A DNA stretch of 64,000 nucleotides from Manis javanica (GCF_040802235.1 NC_133166.1:6758001-6822000), one strand, 5' to 3'; shown: positions 47,930-60,169, numbered from the stretch's first letter. Program-made: numbers and translations. The notes: generated from the letters alone by a model not told the origin.

Positions 47930-48230
47930 ATATATAGAACTTCCAACTGAATAAAGTATAAAATCACAAAATATGTTCAAGGAAAACATTTGATGATATT
48001 TTACTTAATTTCAAAACAATCTTGGTAAAAATGAACAGATAATTTCTTCACAAGATTATATGTATGTATGTTATCTCAAAAGGTAGCATCATGTCAAATA
48101 AGAGACTATAAAAGATTTGTTGTTTAAATTAGGAACTATTGTGATCACTGTTATCAGACATTATTAGGCAGTTAGACAAATGCAGTAATAAAGAAAGATA
48201 TACAGATATAATTCTCTAAAAACCCTTTTG
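47930..48230 (+). mobile_element. probable ancient L1 ORF2 fragment, sense
   Basis: 'aaggaaaacatttgatgata' and the following 'acaatcttggtaaaaatgaa' resemble the L1 reverse-transcriptase segment 'gaaaaagcatttgacaaaat...ctcagcaaactaggaataga'. 'gtagcatcatgtcaaataag' may be the 'ctaacatcatactcaatgg' part. Stops in all frames. Confidence 0.4.
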
Positions 48231-49259
48231 AGTATGTCTGTATTGTTTATTGCCGGTGCCGCAACTATAATAATTGATACCTGAGTTGGTGTTAGGAAAT
48301 AGACCCTCAAAACATTCTAAAATTGAGTTATTCGCACTTTGATAAGCAGATGGATGACATTTTTGACAAGGGGAAATGGATGACAGGCAATCCTTGGTTT
48401 TAATAGCTTCACCATTACAGAAATTATTACCAGTGTTGGTTTGAACTTTAGTGGCAGTTGAAGGCATGGCAAGGGGAGATCAAGTGACTGTGGCACTTAG
48501 TCATTCCAGTGACAATCATAATTATGATTATGGGGTAGACTAACTTCTTATGCTTTCAATGAAGGACTTAAACAATGATTACTAGATGTGAAGCTTTGAA
48601 CTCCAAATTAATGACACAATGGAGACTTAGAACATGTCAGTGTAAACGTTAGAGAAGTTATTTTTCTCATGGACTTACAAGCAGACATGCTAAGGATCAG
48701 GCCTGTAACATGACTGTATGGTTATGAGAAACAAAGCCATTTGAATGTAATTAAAGGTCCATAGCTTTGGCGGGTTTACTGAGTTACCTGTAAGTTTGTT
48801 ATTGTTGTGGCCTGGAGCAGAAGTTCTATCATAGATTCAGGTTCTGATGCAAGGCATTCCTATTATTTGCTCTTGTTACTACACATAGGCAGCTCATGTC
48901 TTACTGTACTAGCCAGGGTAGTGGATCTCAAGTACAGTGACAAACTGAGTAGTTGCTACATTAGGAGATATAAAGTTTATGTCTGGGAGCCAGGAGGTTC
49001 ACTGGGTTTCTTCTCTGTACTCTGTTTTCCAGTAACAGTACTTACTGGGAAACTGCAGTTGCCCAAAAAAGGTAGGATCACTAAGCACTTGGGTCCTATA
49101 GAGGTGAAAGGTAAGGAGAACATAGAATGAATTTTATAATTATCAATTTTGGCTCCATTCTCAGCTCCATAGGTGATGGTCATAGTTGCTATGTTGTAGT
49201 GTACTTGTTTTTCTCCTTTTCTTTGGTACTTTTTCCAAATAGTATGATGTGATGAAGGT
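48231..49259. other. unassigned non-coding DNA
   Basis: The 107-codon frame at 48807-49130 is the longest here but shows no domain, signal sequence or splice context. Confidence 0.45.
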
Positions 49260-49720
49260 TACAATTTAGATTCCATGTGAGAGTACCACCTGAACTACAG
49301 GGCACTTCATATTTCCCTGTTGCTTTTCACTAGCCAAAGATAGAAACTCCTTAGATATGCTTCAAGGTAAGACTGGCTAAATATGTATGGCATAAGCATA
49401 TGATGAAAAACTGGTTGCTAAATAAGAGGAACATGTCTGCTTTGTTTATAACGATATGGAAGGATCACCAAATCATACTGATATGTTGAAACAGTAAGAT
49501 ACAAAGTATTGTGTATAATATTACCTCAAAAAGTGTGTGTGTGTGTGTATTATTTAAAGGGTGTGCAAAACATATCCTCCAGAGGACACAGGGTGGCTGA
49601 GGAACAAAGAAGAATGTCTCACTTGACTTAATTGCACAATTTTGGTAAAAACTGTAAGTGTTTAATTTTAACTGCATGCATGCTTTATATATTCAAAAAA
49701 TAAATAAAACTTAATGATAA
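49260..49720 (+). mobile_element. L1MC/L1ME-like LINE-1 3' end
   Basis: The order 'gatatggaaggatcaccaaa', 'acagtaagatacaaagtatt', 'gtgtataatattacctcaaa', 'cacagggtggctgaggaaca' and 'atatattcaaaaaataaata' is that of the L1MC/L1ME 3' UTR with its A-rich end. The GT run (49533-49549) lies inside. Confidence 0.75.
49533..49549. repeat. (GT)n microsatellite
   Basis: About eight GT units inside the L1 3' UTR. Confidence 0.85.
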
Positions 49721-49889
49721 AATTTAAAAATCTTAATACAACCATTTTAATAGTGGGTCAACAGACGAAAAAATGATATTTCAGAAGATGAAGAAAAAAA
49801 GCATTCACTAAAATTTTAAATGTATTCAGTCTTGATTTTAAACTTTAAAACAAATTAAGAGAAAGGTCCCTTTGCATCATGATAATGAT

Positions 49890-49955
49890 TTATACATATC
49901 CCAAAAGACAGCACCTGATGTATAGTAAATGTTAAATAAATATTTGAATGAAGAA
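49890..49955 (+). mobile_element. LINE-2 3' terminus, sense
   Basis: 'gacagcacctgatgtatagt' with 'aaatgttaaataaatatttg' and 'aatgaag' is the L2 terminal motif. Confidence 0.6.
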
Positions 49956-49959
49956 TTTC

Positions 49960-50450
49960 TCTATGATGAAATACTGGAAACACTCCCATTGATATCAGGA
50001 AAATATAGGGTCTCCAGTATTAAACATTACTCCTTAAAATATGGAAGAATTAAACAATTAGATAGTAGAATAAAATAGAAATATAAAAAGTTGAGAATTT
50101 TGAGAATAGAAAAACAAAATAGGTAGGTATGGATTTAAGAAGCTGCTAACAGTCATAAACAGCTACTAGAATTAATAATTGAATATATTAATATCACAGA
50201 CTAATAAATAACATTTTCTACATTTTATTATATAAATTATAAAAACTAAAATAATCTTTCAATATATATGTGGAAACTCTATGAAAAGTTGCCTTTGTAT
50301 ATTTCTAAATATTCTACCAAAAACACTTTTCTAATCAGAAGAAAACAAAAAATATTCTTTCAAAACTGTTATTTTAATAACTTGCTATGAATTTAGTTAT
50401 CATAAATCAAACAGAAAGCTCAGGAGTCAGGTGTTTGTATTCAAACTAGA
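49960..50450 (+). mobile_element. L1M ORF2 fragment, sense
   Basis: 'aacactcccattgatatcag' followed by text resembling 'gtattaaacattactcctt' and the well-kept 'gctactagaattaataattg' and 'ctttcaatatatatgtgg' follow the ORF2 reverse-transcriptase region ('gcactcccattgagatcagg...aaattactagaattaataag'). No frame is kept. Confidence 0.55.
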
Positions 50451-50749
50451 ATACAATGTTTTTATATTTCTATCTCACTCTATCCAGTTGGTTAATTTTC
50501 TAGTTTTTTCTTTTTATAAAGGTGAAAGTGAATACCTTTACATGTTGCTGTTGACACTATTGGTTGCCTATAATTACTTTTCATTTAAATGTCTTTCTCT
50601 TTTAAACAATGATTAAAATATTTCCACTTTGAAATCCTACTTCATCCACAAGCTGTACCCTTTGCCTTTAAAATAATATATTTATATACTAATACATATA
50701 CATACCTGTGTAAGTTTATGTGCCTGTTGAGTCATGAGGATATTAAGAA

Positions 50750-52870
50750 TGACATTTCCAAGGGAGTTGGAAAAAGATCTTAGTGTGTGAAGTGAGACAG
50801 AAAGTTCCTCCCAAAATCACATAGAACATGAAAATACAGCAAATACAACTAATCCTGAAAGAGGAACCCAAAGACTGCAGAACAGACTGCCTACATCTGG
50901 GGAAAAGAGAAGACCTCACAGAAAAGGGTAAAGTAGTAAAGCTGCCATCTGGGAGGAAGAGAAATTGAGCTTGGAGGGAGTAGAAGCCCAGGACTGCTAA
51001 GCACCCAGCCCTCGAGATTTGCTCTGGGAGCAGGAACCCACATTACATGGTACTCTGGAGATTAGTGGGGTTCGAAAGCAAAGATGAACAGAATACTCAG
51101 AGAGACTGAGATTATAGTCTCTTGTGGAGAGCAGGTACACAAAATTGGCCCCCCTGGGAAAAAAGAAAGGCAGACACTTTTAAAGACTTCCCAACAGCAA
51201 GAGGGGCACAAAAGGGGCAAAGATTACACAGAGCTCGCTTCTCAGGAGAAGGCAAGTGAACAGAATTATCCTGGAACACTCAGCCCAGCAACTTGGGAAT
51301 GCTCAGGAGCGTCAGATGCTTCATCCCCTGACTGGCAACACGTCCCTGAGGGTTACCACTATGGTACGCAGCCTGCCACTCTTTCCTCCTGGCACTGGTC
51401 CTGCACACCTGGTGCCCCTGCCATCACACCAGGCTAGCTGGAGGGTGGCCCTGTATAAGGCAACAATAGGGGCATAGCACAGAGGATCCTCCCTGTATGC
51501 TCAGCCTACTGTCCTGGGCACTAAAGGCAGGTGCTACATCTGGGAAACAGGAAAGAGCTTTTTCCTCCCAGCAGGCACCAGTTCCTCTTGCTTGCAAACC
51601 AGCCATTCCTACAGGTGCTTGGCAACTCCAGAGAGTAGAGCTGCTGGGCACTAGAGGGTGCTGCCTACACAAAGTTATTATTCCACAGGAATCACTAAAA
51701 AATTGAAATGGCAAAAGAATTTTGTACAAACAAAACTAGAGGAAAAGACACCAAAAAGAGGGCTAAGTGAAACTGAAATCACCAATCTTCTTCTTAAAGA
51801 TTTCAAAATAAAAGTCATAAACATGTTCATGGAATTACAGAAAAAATATTCAAGATCTCAGGAAGGACTTCAACAAAGAAACAAAAACTTTGAAAAATAA
51901 AGTATCTGAAATGAAATGTACAATGGAGGGATTTAAAAGTAGATTAGATAAGGTAGAGGAGATGTTAAATGAAATAGAAATTCGAGAACAGGAAAATAAG
52001 CTGTGGCACAGTGAGAATAAAGGATCTCTAGGAAGGAAAGAATAATAAGAGGACTGTGCAACCAATCCACACAGAACAATATTCACATTATAGGAATATC
52101 AGAAGAAGAAGAGAAATAAAGAGGGATAGAAAGTATCTTTGAAAAAATAATTGATGAAAACTTCCCCAATCTTCAAAATGAAATAGTCTCTTAGGTCATG
52201 GAAGTGCAGAGATCTCTGACCACAAGGAACCCAAGGAAGACAACACCAAGATACACAATAATTAAAATGGCAAGGATCAAAGACAAGAATAGAGTATTTA
52301 AAGCAGCCAGAGAGAGAGAAAAATGATCACTTATAAAGGAAAGTCCATTAGGCTATCATCAGACTTCTCAGCAGAAACCTTACAGGCCAGAAGGGAGTGG
52401 AATATGTATTTAATGCAATGAAACAAGGGCTGCCAACCAAGAATACTCTACCTGGCAAGAGTATCATTTAAATTTGAAGCACAGATTAAACAATTTCCAT
52501 TTAAGCAAAAGTTGATGGAATTTACCACCCACCAACCATCTCTACAGCGTATTTTAAAGAGACTGCTCTAGACGGAAGTGCTCCTAAGGCTATATAGCTG
52601 CCACCAGAGAAAATAAGACCACAGTAAAGGAAGTGGACCAATTAATTACTAAGTTAATGCAAAATTAAACCAACTACTCACAAGGGTAGTTCAGGGATAC
52701 ACAAAGAGTACAGAATATGGCAACTAATATATAAAGAGTGGAGGAGGAAGAAGAAGAAGGGACAAAAAAAGATGTAAAAAAAAGTTTAGTTTCTTGTTAT
52801 AAAAATGGGGAACATAGAGTAAACCTTAAAGATTAATTATGAGAAGTAAATGAACAGTGTACATGTAAAT
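50750..52870 (+). mobile_element. HAL1 (half-L1) LINE, near full length
   Basis: A 2.1-kb element in one orientation. A GC-richer leader (50760-51680, 'gaaagttcctcccaaaatca', 'gcagaacagactgcctacat') is followed by an ORF1-like region (51690-52380), then 'accttacaggccagaaggga', 'ccaaccaagaatactctacc' and 'tggcaagagtatcatttaaa', and a 3' UTR with 'caagggtagttcagggatac'. There is no ORF2 in the expected place, which is the mark of HAL1, a derivative that kept only the RNA-binding ORF and relied on L1 enzymes. The 117-codon frame at 51084-51437 lies in the leader and is not a known protein. Exact ends are uncertain. Confidence 0.75.
51690..52380 (+). pseudogene. HAL1/L1 ORF1-like protein relic
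   Basis: Intact ORF1 protein is a trimeric RNA-binding chaperone with a coiled coil, an RRM and a C-terminal domain. Here an N-terminal and coiled-coil-coding stretch, rich in Lys, Glu, Leu and Asn, runs to a stop near 51898 (KNFEK then TAA). A second piece reads MEGFKSRLDKVEEMLNEIEI. A third, after a further stop, contains NNIHIIGISEEEEK followed by a stop and then IESIFEKIIDENFPN, which is the conserved RRM motif of the ORF1 family. At least two stops and frame changes make it non-functional. Confidence 0.7.
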
Positions 52871-53689
52871 CTCCTAGTTAAGTGCCTAGCATAATACAGT
52901 GTCTTCCCTGTTGGGGTCACTCATACAAACATAAATTTATCAAATAGAAAGTTGCTGGATCTTTTCTGCTCTATTTTCCCAAGATAACTCCAGTTTTCCT
53001 ATTTGGCCACTTTTTTTTACTTCATTTTCATTCTCAAGTCATTTTTTGTGCTTTTTATTCCAAAGCAGGTTATGAAAATTCTCAGCTCCTCATTTTCCAG
53101 GTTTTTACATAGAATAACCTGGTCTCTGAACCAAAACAAAAATTTTGGAGCCAGTTGGCAAACATACATGGAATAGAAAACAGGAAAAATTGGAGAGGAA
53201 AAGCACTTGTGTGGTCTTTTTAAATGGAAGACGGGAAGAACAAGAACAGAAATCATGACCTTAGCAGTAACCCTGGAAGAACCCAAGTGGGGAAGCACTT
53301 GTAAATCGGTTCCCGCGTCCTCTGTTTCAGCGGCTTTACATTTAATTCATTGATGTTTGCTCCAGTTCTTCTAGGAAACCCTTTACCTCACTGACGTGCT
53401 TTTCTCTTTCCTCCACAATGGCCATGCTTTGCCAAGTGTCTCCTGTCTGACGGTCTGCCTGTCCTCCTTTTATCTCCTTATTCTTTCAACCCTAAGTACT
53501 GAATTTCATCTCTAGGCTGATCATCGAGTTAGGTCATATAAAGGACAAATTACAGTTTGTATGAATATCATATTCTGATTGAGAAGAAAAGCAATCAAAA
53601 CAAAATGGAAATGAAGAAAAATCTTTGGAAATAGATCTACTACCATATATAGCAAAAGGCTTTGGTACTTGGAACATGAATCTTCCAAG
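52871..53689. other. unassigned DNA
   Basis: No gene or named repeat; a 93-codon reverse frame (53017-53298) has no domain. Confidence 0.45.
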
Positions 53690-53850
53690 ATGAAAGTAAG
53701 ACTGTGTTTGAGCTCCTGCTGTGGACTGGCTAAGTGCCATTTATATTGTGCAAGCCTTAGAATAATGGCAATGTCTAATTTCCCCGTTTTGCAATTGTGG
53801 GAAACAGTGTTCCTAGGACAAGAAAGTGGCTGAGGTAATAGTATGAGCTT
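53690..53850 (+). mobile_element. MIR-like SINE fragment
   Basis: 'gagctcctgctgtggactgg' with 'ctaagtgccatttatattg' and 'tttccccgttttgcaattgt' and 'gggaaacag' follows the MIR/MIR3 order ('gagtgcttactatgtgccag...cccattttacagatgaggaaac'). Confidence 0.45.
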
Positions 53851-56800
53851 CTTGAGTATTGATACCTATGATTCGTCTTAGCTGTGCACTCCCACATAGC
53901 AGTGTGCATGGGATATGGTAGCCCTCACTCAAAATTCATGTTTTCTGATTTTAAAAGTCTAAGTTTTCAGTGCTAATACTATAGAAATCCTAGAGGGAAG
54001 TGGTTCACTCTGCTCTAGGATGGAAGGAATGTGGACATAGGAGAACTGAGACAAAAAGCTTCCTTGCAGTAGTTGATATTTAACCTGGGTCTTTAGTAAG
54101 TAAATTCTTGCTGGTAAATAGGCTCCTATTTCAAACATACAAATAGAATACTAATTTTTTTAAACTATCTACTGAAGAAAAGTCTATAATTCCCTCAGAA
54201 ATTTCAACAGATTCTTGGTACTCTAAATGATTTTGAAAAAAAATGTAAGTGATCTTGGATAACAACAATATTCCTGGTTATGTGTGTGTGTGTGTGACAA
54301 ATTATAATTCTCTCATTTTTTACTTTGCTTAAAGTCATGACTTCTTTGGTTTTTTTTCAAATAATAGTTTTCATATCATATACGTTCTCCCTCCTTTTCT
54401 TACTGGAACTTGCACCATGCTTCTTGTTTTAAAAAAAAATTATAATACATGCTTACATAAGCAGACTTCAGTTTAATAGTTTAACTTGCTTTAAAAAATA
54501 TAATCAGCCAACCCCTTATTCTATTGTCACTTCATTTAAACATTCTCCTAAACATGAAAAGTTTGTTCAGAAGTCTCCTAATACTCAAACATCAAGTTAG
54601 GTGTGGGCAGCTGAATTCTTGAGCCCTAACATCTGTCAAAAATTCCATTTATTTCTTCATCTTTAGATTGCAGCACTACATTGACTCCTAAAATAGTTCT
54701 GTAAAAAATAAGACTATACCACCTTTATCTTCTCAATCAGAGCCATCATAATCTGCCCTTTTTGGTCCCTTTAAACTTGGCCAAAGAAAGAAATCTTCTG
54801 AAAAGACCTTCAGTATAGTTTGAACTTCTCATCACTTTGATCTTACCAATTTTGGCATCTCACATTTGCTTTTTAATTTTCAGTATTTCTGCTCAAATTT
54901 CATCACCTTCAACACAATATCAATCACTTTTAAAGAAACTGTTGCTTTTTTAAATTCTTTGAAAATATTATATTCTTATCTTTACCCACAAGCCTCTTGA
55001 AAACAGTATTCTTTATCCTTGATAATTCCATTCCTATTGTGAATGTTTTCCTATTTCAATAAGAGTTTATGAGGTTCTTCAGTTTCCAAATATGGATAGT
55101 TGCTATTATCATTGCATGAACTGAAACAGAATTTGCACATCATGTCCCATTCTTTCTTATGCTTAATGCAGTAAGTCCTATTTTCCCCCAAGCACCCATA
55201 TTTGACCAGTCCAACTCCCCTGTGAGAAATTTTTCTATTCATCTAACTTCAATGTCTCCTATTTAACTGACTCTCATTTACTCTTTTTTGAATCCTTGGA
55301 GGCATAAGCAATAACCTGCTAACAACTGACCTCCTCATTCTTTATATTTGTTTTTTGAAATATTGCTTGTTGTTCTCTGAAACTATGCTTTTCAATAAAT
55401 ATTATTCTGTGGAATAATGGTTTTGTAAAGGCTGGATAGGGAAAAAAAACAACAAAAAGGTTCTGTGGTCAAATGAATTCAGTCAATACCACAAAACATG
55501 CTCCTTTGTTCAATGCACATCAATTAACCTATTAGTGGCTCTATGAAGATTTAGAGCAAAGAGGCATGTTTAACTTTATTGTATTCAGCACTTCTCAATC
55601 TTATTTCAGCATGAACTTCATTTTTCATGTGATATCTATGAACACTCCATGAAAAATGCTTTGGGAAATAATAGGCCTGTCCTCCTGTTGTGATGTTTTC
55701 ATCACTTAGCCTATTTTCCATGATTTGTTCATTTGATTAGCTTAAATATGTCAATATTTTCCTTTTTTTGGAGAGTACTGTTACAAATTCTACACTACAG
55801 TCCAGTAATGGTCAGATGAATTTGAAGTAGAATGGAAAAACAGTTTGAGCCTTGCAAAGTGGGCTAATTGTGATGTATTTTGGCATCATCCTCACTTCTC
55901 TTTTTATTCTGAGGGAACTGCCCCTGCATGGATGCCCAAATCAAATGGTAATCTGCGCTGACCACCTAGTGTTCCTCCTTATCCTTAAGCCATCCAGTTA
56001 AAAGTGCCTCTTTTTCTTTCAAAATTCTTCTCATGGTTACATAATGTTAAAATGGTGCTAAACCCAATTATGTTGGGCTCTTCCTCTATTGCCACATGTT
56101 CAAAGAGTTGAGTCTCCCTGTCAGGTTACAGAGGTGAGTACTTCTGTCATGCTTGTAAAATCAAGAGAACAAGATTCAGAGTTAAGTGAGTTGTGCCAAA
56201 GCGTCTCTTTGAATTCCTGAGACAAGGGCTGGTGCTTAATTCATGCATCGTGCCCCCCTCTCAGCAGGCAACTAGCAGTTATTCCAAGGCAGGTCAAAAA
56301 CCGGAAAAGCAAAGGAAAGAATAAAGGATCCGTAGTGTATGTATTTGACAGTTTGGTATGACCTATACTCTAATGAGTACAGAATGTCGATAAAGATCAC
56401 AGCAAAGCAGTTGTTGGTTTCATTTTGATTAATTTTATCTTCCATACGAAGCAAAAACAGATTCGAAGCAAAATAAATCACAAAGAAGTGTTTTAAGAGA
56501 TAAAACCTGTCCTATTTACCACTGTTCTGTTTCCCTTAACTAGGAATTCAAAAAGAGGTTTATACCACCAAGAAACTCAGCTCAAACTGGGCTGGGGGCT
56601 TGAAAGTTCTTGATGGGACTTCTCAGAGCTGCTGGTGGATGTTTCTGTCCTGAAATACACACACTGGGGCCTTGGTTCTTAGACTTTCTTGTGTACCCTT
56701 TGCACTTCCATCTGTTATCTTTCTAAATTTCAATCTGAGAGTGATACTTTTTCCTAAAATTTTCTGTGGAGGACTCTAGTAGGTATGGGATAGATCCACG

Positions 56801-56864
56801 TTATTAACAATATTCAGTGCCCTCCAAAGCCTAGTACAAACTTTCATTAACCTGCTTACCGGAG
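53851..56864. other. unassigned non-coding DNA
   Basis: Three kilobases without a gene. There is a TG run at 54280-54296. The C/T-rich part 54640-55330 has the flavour of an old LINE in sense orientation but I cannot place it. 56560-56860 is transitional to the CpG-rich block. Confidence 0.4.
54280..54296. repeat. (TG)n microsatellite
   Basis: About eight TG units, uninterrupted. Confidence 0.85.
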
Positions 56865-57190
56865 AGTCCTCCGCGCCCCACTAGGGGGCCACAGACACCC
56901 TGGAGTCTAGGCTGGGCAGCGTAGACGCTCACACAGGCTGCAGCGACTGCCTCCTGGAGTTGAGGCAGGTACGACCCCTTCTGTTTACTCGCCGCTCCCT
57001 CCTTGATCTGACACTCACTGTCTGCTACACTTTCTCTTGTCTTCTGAAGCCTTGGTGTTCCCTTACCGCGCTGTCGGTTTCAGACGCCTTGCGTCCTGCC
57101 TGAGATGACTTTCCTGCCGTGGTTATCTGTACACTCACAGTCTTCAGGACCCAGATAAGGCATCACCGATTCTCCGAAGACGACTGTGAC
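56865..57190. promoter_or_regulatory. small CpG-rich island, possible regulatory element
   Basis: In about 325 bases I count 18 CpGs with GC slightly above half, against flanks that are AT-rich and nearly free of CpG. By hand the observed/expected CpG ratio is about 0.7, typical of unmethylated or young sequence. Clusters sit at 56865-56876, 56940-57000 and 57065-57090. I recognise no transposon in it. It could be a promoter of an unannotated transcript, an insulator (see the CTCF-like site) or a young unnamed insertion whose CpGs have not decayed. Confidence 0.5.
56878..56891 (+). promoter_or_regulatory. CTCF-like core motif
   Basis: CCACTAGGGGGCCA agrees with the first 12 of 14 positions of the common CTCF core (CCASYAGRKGGCRS); only the last two differ. 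It lies in the CpG-rich block, where binding is more plausible than in the AT-rich surroundings. Binding itself cannot be seen from sequence. Confidence 0.5.
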
Positions 57191-57309
57191 TCAAACTTTG
57201 TAACTGCTTCTTATGAATTCTCAGTATTGTGATTTTTTTGCACTATGTATAGTAGTTCTACATTTTTTTTTCATTCCTGGGTTTATTTACTGGTGTGTAA
57301 CCACTACTA

Positions 57310-57790
57310 CGGTCTTAGTTTCCTATTATTGCTGTAACAAATTATAACAAATGGGGTGGCTTAAAACCACACAGCCCTGTTGTAGCTGTAAAGGTTTGAA
57401 GTCTAAGTGGGTACTGCTGGGCTAAAATAAAGGAGTCAGCAGGGCTGTATTCCTTCTGGAGGCTTCAGGAGACAATCCATTTCCTTACCTCTTTCAGCTT
57501 TTAAAGGCTGTTCCATTTCTTTGGCTCAAGGCCCCTTCTTCCATCCTCAAAGTCAGAAGCAAAATATCTTTCAATCTCTTTCTCTGACCACCTTCTTTTA
57601 CTTTTAGGATTCTTGCATAGTATGTTCTGGCCACCTAGATAATAAGATAATTGGCTTAACCCATTCTAAGCAAAACACTCCCAAGTCCCTTTTGTCATGT
57701 AAGGTAACATATTTACAGGTTTTGAGGATTATAACCCATTCTTGAAGGGACTTTTTGCTGCCTAACACACTCACCACTCTATCTATGGCA
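57310..57790 (-). mobile_element. MaLR/ERVL-type solo LTR, antisense
   Basis: The antisense text is very clear: 'tattattgctgtaacaaatt', 'ggggtggcttaaaaccacac', 'cagggctgtattccttctgg', 'ttccttacctctttcagctt', 'gataattggcttaaccc', 'ttacaggttttgaggattat' and 'aacccattcttgaaggg'. Same family as 39010-39395, opposite orientation. Confidence 0.75.
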
Positions 57791-57894
57791 TCTTGCATGG
57801 TTCTTAACATATATTTACTACCTAATATTTATTATTTTGAAGAATTAATAAGCATTCTAATTATTTTCAAGTCAGTTTTTTACTAGATTATGAT

Positions 57895-58000
57895 ATTTCT
57901 GAGGCTGGGAAATGTGTTTTAATTATTTCCATACCCCCATGATCTGTGTAATGCATAGTATATAGTAAATTCAAAATCAAATTTTATTGAATTAATAAAT
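57895..58000 (+). mobile_element. LINE-2 3' end, sense
   Basis: 'aggctgggaaatgtgtttta', 'tgtgtaatgcatagtatata' and 'gtaaattcaaaatcaaattt' with 'tattgaattaataaa' follow the L2 3' UTR ('agggcagggac...tgcctggcacatagtaggtgctcaataaatatttgttgaatga'). Confidence 0.6.
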
Positions 58001-58639
58001 TCCAGAGCAGACATAACTGAATTCAGCCTTTAATGAAAATCTCTAATGAAATACCTGTTTATGTATATAAAAGCACTCTACTTTCCAAAAAGTATGATTT
58101 GCATTCTATTAAATCATATTCTGGATTAATTTTGTTTGGTTGGGTCAGAAGGGAAGTGAGAAACCACTACAGTTTGCTGGTAGCCTCTTCCCTTTGGAAA
58201 ACCAAAGACCCCTTTGAACCCCTACCTGCCTTTTTATTGTGTCATTTCTCAGTTAGTGTCTCACATCCTTTATCAACATTGGTGATCCTGATTCCAGCTC
58301 ATCATTTTATGTAATTCAGACCTGCATGGACTTCGTGAAGGAGCAAATAGGAAAATCATCCTGTAAGCCGGAACAATAAAAATGGAAAGATCTGAATAAT
58401 AGAAGTATAATACCTTCACTGAAAACATCGAAGACCTTATGAATAATTTTTGAGTGGTTGCTCTATTTTACACTTCAATTTTGCTATGTACATGCATCTC
58501 TTGAATCAGAATTCAATGATTACAACCTATAGACTGCATCTGTGAGGTATGCCAGAACAACATGATTACAGGAAACCTTTACATCCTTGCACCCACACCC
58601 ACAATTATGGTAATTATCACTTAAAAAGACTTACTGTTA
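58001..58639. other. unassigned DNA
   Basis: The 93-codon frame at 58033-58314 has no recognisable domain; nothing else is visible. Confidence 0.45.
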
Positions 58640-58760
58640 TTCCACTTTCAAATTAAAGGGCACAGAAATGCAGTATAACAAAATTGTTTTCCTCTGCTGA
58701 CATTGAGCAGTGCTGGGCACAGAGTAGTCAACTCAGTAACTGCCCACTGAATTAAATTGA
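58640..58760 (+). mobile_element. LINE-2 3' end, sense
   Basis: 'gagcagtgctgggcacagag' and 'tagtcaactcagtaactgcc' with 'cactgaattaaattga' match the L2 terminus. Confidence 0.55.
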
Positions 58761-59139
58761 AGCTATTAATATTAGCTTCTTATTGTTTTTTGTATCTAAC
58801 GTCTTTTCTTACTCTTTTCATCTCATATAACCACCTGGGTAAACTCTATTCCAGCTAGGCAAACACTATACATGGTTTCCTTAATATGTCCCAAGCCTCA
58901 AAGTCACTTGAAAATGACATATCATTTGGTTGCCAAAGTTTAGTTTTCTCTTAAAAACACACATAGTGGATTTCTTGTTTTTTATCCTCCTACATTATCA
59001 GGCTTGAGTCAGTCTAGTAATTCTAGCTTTCCTTCAGAAGGTCTGGGTAGTAATCTCTAAGGATGTCATTAGTATTTTATGTTCATTAGTTGTGCTTATC
59101 TTTTAAGATTTAAACTCCTTGTGGAAGACATCTATTTTT

Positions 59140-59350
59140 TATTATCACACCCAAAGTGTTTTCCAAAGATGATGCTGTTTCTCACTGTCCCTAGATGTGC
59201 CATAGTCATTCCTGAGCTCCAGACTCCTGAAATGCATTTCCTCTTTTCCACCTTTTCAACTTATCTTTGCGAAACATACTAACCTCGTTCCTACCTCAGG
59301 GCTCTTGAGCTTTCTGTTTTTCAGACCTGCACTTTTAACTTTCGGTAGTG
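59140..59350 (+). mobile_element. LINE-2 fragment, sense
   Basis: 'cctgagctccagactcctga' is the L2 'cctgacctccagactcgta' block and 'ctcgttcctacctcagggct' with 'cttgagctttctgttt' is the 'gcctcagggcctttgcacttgctgt' block. Non-coding. Confidence 0.65.
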
Positions 59351-60169
59351 CTTTCATCTATATGGTAGTGCTATCCGCGTTGGGCTGCTTCACTGATGGA
59401 ATTGGGTGCTTACCATTTTTGTACCATTTTAAATATGTCAGAGTTTCCCATTCTTCTTCTGAATGTTAGAATTACTTTGGCAGTGAGCTACGTGGATTAT
59501 CAGATACTTCTTCCAGAAATTCCAGTTCAGTAGTCCTGAGATGGAGCATGGAGTATGTGCTATAGTGTTCACAAGATAAATTTTTTCTCTCAGAATTTAA
59601 GCAAACACTGCTGACTTGCATTGATAATCCATGACATTTGCAGTACTAATAATAGGATGAGTGCTTGAAGTCATATACCCCATTTCTTGCCTCGATGACT
59701 AAAAATTTCTAAAAGGAACAGATGTTTTTGTTTGGATATCACTTGAGGTTCTAAGGCAGAATAAGTAGGTATTGAATGATTAAATGTGCATAAGGTAGGA
59801 GAATGTTCATGAGAAAATGCGATTATGATTGAATGTTTAACATTTTCTGTTACATTTGAATGCTGGAAACTAACTTTTTGTGCTCATTATTTTAACATGA
59901 TACTATCACTTTTCTTTAATATTTTTTGACTCGTATAACTGAATTCTTTACATGTCTTGACTTTATCTCTTAATGTAAACTTAGATCAAAGCAGAGTGTT
60001 CTAGTCAAGTTGAGGGCTTGTTAACTATTTCGATATCTCTGGCATTTAAATGTTATGGTTCCAGTTTTCAGTGTAAAACTTCTAAGCTGCATTAATTTGA
60101 AGCTTGCATGTGTAAGATGTTTCACCAAATAATGGACATTTTGAAGATAATTACTATGATCTTTTCATT
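59351..60169. other. unassigned AT-rich DNA
   Basis: I see nothing recognisable here. Confidence 0.5.

Noticed and set aside
51084..51437. 117-codon frame as a possible gene
   Set aside because: It sits in the HAL1 leader, upstream of the ORF1 relic, and matches no known HAL1 product.
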